Assembly (NCBI GenBank): GCA_964634325.1 | Contig: CAZWJF010000005.1 | Coordinates: 140,784 to 204,783 of the forward strand | Source of the DNA: JAJXWB01 sp964634325 | Lineage (GTDB): Bacteria; Pseudomonadota; Alphaproteobacteria; Rhizobiales; Beijerinckiaceae | Length of the DNA stretch: 64,000 nucleotides | Reading direction: 5' to 3' | Shown: piece by piece, positions 60,039 through 64,000 of the stretch | Layout of the letters: each line of letters opens with the position of its first letter | Position numbering within the stretch: the first letter of the stretch is position 1 | Translations under genes and position numbers: made by a program | Notes under the pieces: model-generated | Told to the model about the DNA's origin: nothing | What the model saw: the letters and a program-made list of their open reading frames with translations, nothing else | The model's database searches: none

Positions 60039-62204
60039 GTGAGCCAGCCTGCGATCAGCGCGACGGATCTCGCACACCCCACCGCGCCGGCCGTCGACGT
60101 GGAACACGGACTGCCGCCGGGCATGGGACCGGGGGCATGGGGCGTCGCTCTCGCGATCGTCGCGTTCCTGTTCTCGGCTTTCCAGATTTTCACCGCGATC
60201 TATTCGATCCTGCCGTCGGAGGTCGTCCGCGCGGTCCATGTCGGCTTCCTGATGCTGATGGCCTTCGCGCTGGTCGCCAACCACCGCTCGGCGGGCGATT
60301 TCGGACGCGCGGTCGGCTGGGCGCTGGGTCTCGCGGGCCTTGCGGTCAATCTTTATCACTGGGTGTTCTACGCCGATCTCATCCAGCGCGCCGGCGAGCT
60401 GACGGATACCGACCTCTGGGTCGGCATCGTCTTCATCGCGCTGGTGTTCCTCGCGGGCTATCGGCTTCTCGGCGTTGCGCTGCCGCTCGTCACCGGGCTC
60501 TTCGTCGCCTACTGCCTGTGGGGCCATCTGCTGCCCGCGCCCTTCGACCACCGGCCTTTCGATCTGCATCAGGTGGTCGACCAGATGGCCTTTGGCACGG
60601 AGGGCATCTATTCGACGCCGATCGCTGTTTCGGCCACCTACATCTACCTGTTCATCCTGTTCGGCGCCTTTCTCGAACGCGCCGGCATGATCGGCCTGTT
60701 CAACGACGTCGCGATGGGCGCGGTCGGGCATTCGCGCGGCGGTCCGGCGAAAGTCGCGGTCATTTCGTCGGCCTTCATGGGCATGATCTCGGGGTCGGGC
60801 ATCGCCAACGTCGTCACCGTCGGCCAGTTCACCATCCCGCTGATGAAGCGCTTCGGCTACAAGTCGGCCTTCGCCGGCGGCGTCGAGGCGACGGCCTCGA
60901 TGGGCGGGCAGATCATGCCGCCGGTGATGGGCGCGGTGGCCTTCATCATGGCCGAGACGCTCGGCATCCAGTACGCCGAGGTCGCGAAAGCGGCGATCAT
61001 CCCGGCGCTGCTCTATTTCGCCTCGGCCTTCTGGATGGTGCACCTCGAAGCGGGCCGCCTCGGATTGTTCGGCCTGCCGAAAGACCAGTTGCCGTCGGCC
61101 CGCAAGGCCTTGATGCAGCGCTGGCCGTTGCTGCTCCCGCTCGCCGTGCTCGTCTATCTGCTTTTCGCCGGCTACACGCCGCTGTTCGCCGGCGCGCTGT
61201 CGCTGGCGCTCACCGTCGTCATCATTCTGGGCATGCCGCTCTCGACGCGCGTGCCGGCGGGCGTCCTGCGCAGCCTGTTCTGGATCGCGCTCGGGCTGAT
61301 GTGCGGCGCGTTCTTCGCGAAGGAGTTCACGGTCGCCGGGCTTCGCGTTCAGGGCGTCGAACTGGTCCTGCTCATCATCGCGGCGCTGGTGCTTGCCAAT
61401 TTCGCCATCAAGGGCGGCCGCGACACGCTCATCATGTGCCGCGACGCGCTGATCGAGGGCGCGCGTCAGGCGTTGCCGGTCGGCATCGCCTGCGCTGTGG
61501 TCGGCATGGTCGTCGGCACGATGACGCTGACCGGCGTCGCGACCGTTTTCGGCAACTGGGTCGTGTCGATCGGCAAGGCCAGCATCTTCCTGTCGCTGGT
61601 GCTGACCATGGTGACCAGCCTCGTGCTCGGCATGGGCATTCCCACCATCCCGACCTACATCATCACCTCGTCGCTGGCCGCGCCGGCGCTGCTGAAGCTC
61701 GGCGTCCCGCTGCTCATCAGCCACATGTTCGTGTTCTACTTCGGCATCATCGCGGATCTGACGCCGCCAGTGGCGCTCGCGGCCTTCGCCGCCGCGCCGA
61801 TCGCGCAAGCGAGCGGCTTCGCCATCGCCAACCAGGCGGTGCGCATTTCGCTTGCGGGCTTCGTCATTCCCTATATCGCGGTCTACGACCACACGCTCAT
61901 GCTGCAGGCCGACCCCGGCATGTCGAGTTCGGCGTTTCTGCTCGCTGTTGTCTGGGCGGTGACGGAGACGTTGCTGGCGATCGGCCTGTGGGGCATCGCA
62001 GCGATCGGTTATTTCAACCGAGCGCTGAGCTGGGCCGAACGCGGCTGGTCGTTCGCCGCGGCGGCGCTGATCGTCGGCGCCGATCCGCTGACGGAAATCA
62101 CCAAGCGGTTCGGTCTCGGCGCGGGACCAATCCTGACCGTCGGCTATGCGCTCGCCGCCGCTTTCATCGTCTGGCTGTACGCGCGCCGGCCGAAGACGGC
62201 ATGA
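60039..62204 (+). CDS. TRAP transporter fused 4TM/12TM permease
   Basis: 721 aa, about 16 helices. The small DctQ-like part (about 30-160) is fused to a DctM-like part with GMISGSGIANVVTVGQFTIPLMKRFGY and GMGIPTIPTYIITSSLAAPALLKLGVP. TAXI-type systems have exactly this architecture. GTG start at 60039. Its stop overlaps the DUF1850 ATG. Confidence 0.93.
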   Translation: MSQPAISATDLAHPTAPAVDVEHGLPPGMGPGAWGVALAIVAFLFSAFQIFTAIYSILPSEVVRAVHVGFLMLMAFALVANHRSAGDFGRAVGWALGLAGLAVNLYHWVFYADLIQRAGELTDTDLWVGIVFIALVFLAGYRLLGVALPLVTGLFVAYCLWGHLLPAPFDHRPFDLHQVVDQMAFGTEGIYSTPIAVSATYIYLFILFGAFLERAGMIGLFNDVAMGAVGHSRGGPAKVAVISSAFMGMISGSGIANVVTVGQFTIPLMKRFGYKSAFAGGVEATASMGGQIMPPVMGAVAFIMAETLGIQYAEVAKAAIIPALLYFASAFWMVHLEAGRLGLFGLPKDQLPSARKALMQRWPLLLPLAVLVYLLFAGYTPLFAGALSLALTVVIILGMPLSTRVPAGVLRSLFWIALGLMCGAFFAKEFTVAGLRVQGVELVLLIIAALVLANFAIKGGRDTLIMCRDALIEGARQALPVGIACAVVGMVVGTMTLTGVATVFGNWVVSIGKASIFLSLVLTMVTSLVLGMGIPTIPTYIITSSLAAPALLKLGVPLLISHMFVFYFGIIADLTPPVALAAFAAAPIAQASGFAIANQAVRISLAGFVIPYIAVYDHTLMLQADPGMSSSAFLLAVVWAVTETLLAIGLWGIAAIGYFNRALSWAERGWSFAAAALIVGADPLTEITKRFGLGAGPILTVGYALAAAFIVWLYARRPKTA

Positions 62205-62578
62205 GCCTCTGCGTCGTCGGCGCGAAGACGCTCGTCCTGACGGCCTCCGCCTTCACGCTGACGTGGACGCACTCGGTCCAGAAGACGCTTTGGGAAGAAT
62301 ACTGGCGCGTCGAACCGGCCGGCCTGCGGATCGTCGAAGCGCGCGTCGAGGGCTCCGGCGCCGGCATGGAGGCGGGCGAGGGCGCGAAGTTCGACGGCCG
62401 CTTCTGGCGCTGGAAACCTCACCTGCCGCTGCTGCCGGAACTGCTGCTGCGCCGCTCGGACGCCGTGCCGCAGGGCTGGCGGTTGTGCGCGGCGGGCAAG
62501 TGCCGCGCCGTCGCGGATCGCGCGGAGACAGCCGATGTGGTGGCGCTGCGGCCATGTCGCGCGGCGGAGTCGCATTAG
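62201..62578 (+). CDS. DUF1850 protein, TRAP partner
   Basis: 125 aa. FTLTWTHSVQKTLWEEYWRVEPAGLRIVEARVEGSGAGM is the family core. DUF1850 genes accompany TAXI-TRAP permeases; role unknown. ATG overlaps the permease stop. Confidence 0.85.
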   Translation: MSLCVVGAKTLVLTASAFTLTWTHSVQKTLWEEYWRVEPAGLRIVEARVEGSGAGMEAGEGAKFDGRFWRWKPHLPLLPELLLRRSDAVPQGWRLCAAGKCRAVADRAETADVVALRPCRAAESH

Positions 62579-62868
62579 ACCGCTTTCGACCGAATGCAGC
62601 CGTAACATTGGCGCTCAGTTAACCTAGAGCGCGGGGCGTCACAAAACGTCACCCATAGGACGTTTCAGACGCGTGATTGATTTACGGCAATAATTGCGCG
62701 GCTCGGACGCCAGGAACGCGCTGAATGCAGCGGCGCGATCGACCGGCTTAGTCTGCTCCCTGCCATTGCTGGACCTACGTGTTCTCCGTTTGGCGACAAC
62801 GTCGTGGGGGCGGCAGTTCGCCAGCTACGGCCATACGTGGCCGCCGCTTCGCTTGGAGAAAAAGCCAG

Positions 62869-63936
62869 CTACTGGCTACATTCCGTAAAGAATTTCCGGA
62901 ACGCTGCGCGCGCATTGCCGGCGGGCAGTTTCGCCTGAACGCCGTTGACGCCGATCTCGAACGAGTCCGACGCCGCCAGAGCCTCGAATATCGGGTCGTT
63001 GTGCGCGGTGTTGAATTCCACGACCGACCCGTCTTCCGTCATCTTGTCCGAAGCCTTGCCCTGGTACCGCGCTGAAACGTCGCCGGCCCGGATCGACACG
63101 TTGGCCCTGGCGCCAGCCGCGAGGCGGGCGGGGCTGTCCACGGCCCCGCGAATGCCGCTGCCGGGCGTGCAGAAAAAGACGGCGCCAGTGTATTCGGTCG
63201 GCGAATAATCCGGGAAGACCACGCCCACCTTCACGCCGTCGGCGCCTTTGGAGACCGCCCAGTAGCCGTAGGGGATATCGCCCGCGGGCTGCTGGTCAGC
63301 TCCGCCCTTGGGCTCTGCGTCAGACGGCGCCGCAGAGACCGGGGCCGCTGCGATCTTGCGCTCGATCTCCTGCATGTCCGCGCCGGAAAACCGCTTCCGC
63401 CACGGCGCGAGTTCGCGCTGCGCATCGAAAGTCTCGACGGCCCCGAAGCCTCTCGCGTCGATCCGCACGCGTTGCCCGGCGCGCAGAAGCAGCCTGGCGC
63501 CATTCGCCTGTGCTTTCAGTTCGAGCCCGCCCTCGAACAGCGCGGCGACATTGACGCCGCTCGCAGCGCTTTCAAGCGAGAAGACCGTGCCCTTGCCGCC
63601 GGCCACCGCCTGCGACATCTCGATCTCCATCGTACCGTCCTTCCACATCTTCTTAATGTTCACCATGATGTTTCCGGCGACGAGTCCCAGCTTCGAATCC
63701 TTTTCCGGCGGCGTGAGGACGATGACTTCGGACTCTTCCTTCTGGAGATAGGTGGAAAGGTCCGCGAAGCTGATGATCGCGGAACTGTCCTCGCGTGTCC
63801 GGATGTGGTCTCCGACGTAGAGAACCGTGTCGAGCTTGGCGAATTCCCAGCTTCCCGGCTTGTCCGGATCGTCGTCATGCCGGATTTCCACAGTGCCGGT
63901 CATCGAACTGAAGCGCGCGCCGGAATCCTTGCGCAC
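62869..63936 (-). CDS. FecR-domain protein, 5' end disrupted
   Basis: 355 codons read from the GTG at 63934-63936, preceded in frame by a Pro run (63937-63957). FecR domain: GSWEFAKLDTVLYVGDHIRTREDSSAIISFADLSTYLQ and ESAASGVNVAALFEGGLELKA. The second half has GVVFPDYSPTEYTG and CTPGSGIRGAVDSP. No signal peptide is visible because the true N-terminus is lost: the sequence enters an exact inverted repeat that reaches the window end and gives an in-frame stop. Convergent with the DUF1850 gene. Confidence 0.72.
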   Translation of the reverse strand: MRKDSGARFSSMTGTVEIRHDDDPDKPGSWEFAKLDTVLYVGDHIRTREDSSAIISFADLSTYLQKEESEVIVLTPPEKDSKLGLVAGNIMVNIKKMWKDGTMEIEMSQAVAGGKGTVFSLESAASGVNVAALFEGGLELKAQANGARLLLRAGQRVRIDARGFGAVETFDAQRELAPWRKRFSGADMQEIERKIAAAPVSAAPSDAEPKGGADQQPAGDIPYGYWAVSKGADGVKVGVVFPDYSPTEYTGAVFFCTPGSGIRGAVDSPARLAAGARANVSIRAGDVSARYQGKASDKMTEDGSVVEFNTAHNDPIFEALAASDSFEIGVNGVQAKLPAGNARAAFRKFFTECSQ

Positions 63937-64000
63937 CGGCGGGGGCGGAGGCGGCGGTGCGCAAGGATTCCGGCGCGCGCTTCAGTTCGATGACCGGCAC
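63893..64000. repeat. 46-bp perfect inverted repeat at window end
   Basis: Arms 63893-63938 and 63955-64000 are exact reverse complements with a 16-bp GC-rich spacer. The left arm is coding sequence of the FecR gene. The right arm stops exactly at the last base, as expected of a fold-back artefact rather than a biological repeat. Confidence 0.85.

Noticed and set aside
59979..61892. 637-codon open frame opposite the TRAP permease
   Set aside because: Highly charged antisense translation of a membrane protein gene, without hydrophobic or domain features.
1..64000. CRISPR, tRNA, rRNA, insertion sequence, prophage
   Set aside because: Intergenic spaces were read on both strands; no regular repeats, cloverleaf genes or transposase-like coding regions were seen.

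Overview
The window reads as chromosomal DNA of a GC-rich alphaproteobacterium, most likely of the order Hyphomicrobiales (Rhizobiales). The evidence is the gene content and gene order: an Irr-type Fur regulator, HdaA, Omp25/31-type porin, and the blocks fabD-fabG-acpP-fabF-mltG-yicC-gmk, rsmA-pdxA-lptD-lptG opposite pepA, and purN-purM / hdaA-ppk-ppx. The species cannot be named from sequence reading alone. Nearly all DNA is coding, start/stop overlaps are frequent and GTG/TTG starts are common. No tRNA, rRNA, CRISPR array, transposase or phage gene was seen.

Region 1 (1-1842) is the edge of a nitrogen-fixation accessory cluster: a partial repeat-type protein, a thioredoxin-like 2Fe-2S ferredoxin, an ArsC-like nitrogenase-associated protein, a HesB/IscA-like protein and NifZ. 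Two almost identical TGT-N10-ACA palindromes and sigma-54 type -24/-12 elements lie between them, so this set is probably NifA/RpoN controlled. Region 2 (1839-6317) holds a YkgJ-esterase-Nudix operon, an AraC-type regulator divergent from an AlkB alkane monooxygenase, and a cupin.

Region 3 (6418-14708) is the fatty-acid synthesis operon plus mltG, yicC, gmk and a convergent penicillin-binding carboxypeptidase. Region 4 (14799-22179) is the LPS-transport/rsmA block, in which the usual lptF and surA neighbours are missing. Region 5 (22345-28904) splits pepA from holC with an accessory islet (DUF1254/1214 protein, a secreted protein with a duplicated four-cysteine module, a serine hydrolase), followed by holC, a methyltransferase, an MFS permease and a tiny secreted protein. 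Region 6 (28908-35007) has an ABC-F ATPase, divergent oxyR-katG, ndk and a haemoglobin. Region 7 (35218-38593) has a molybdopterin oxidoreductase, a possible papain-like cysteine peptidase and a DUF2270 membrane protein.

Region 8 (38688-46760) holds purM-purN, a CDP-alcohol phosphatidyltransferase, a PerM-type permease, hdaA, ppk and ppx. Region 9 (46774-52817) holds a tautomerase, LysR regulator and nitronate monooxygenase, then irr, rnd, an MFS permease and a CoA-binding protein. Region 10 (53144-58843) has a porin, a persulfide dioxygenase-rhodanese fusion, an enoyl-CoA hydratase, a membrane metalloprotease, a lipoprotein and a thioesterase. Region 11 (58958-62578) is a complete TAXI-type TRAP transporter with its DUF1850 partner. 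The window closes with a FecR-domain gene cut by a 46-bp perfect inverted repeat that runs exactly to the last base and looks like a contig-end fold-back.
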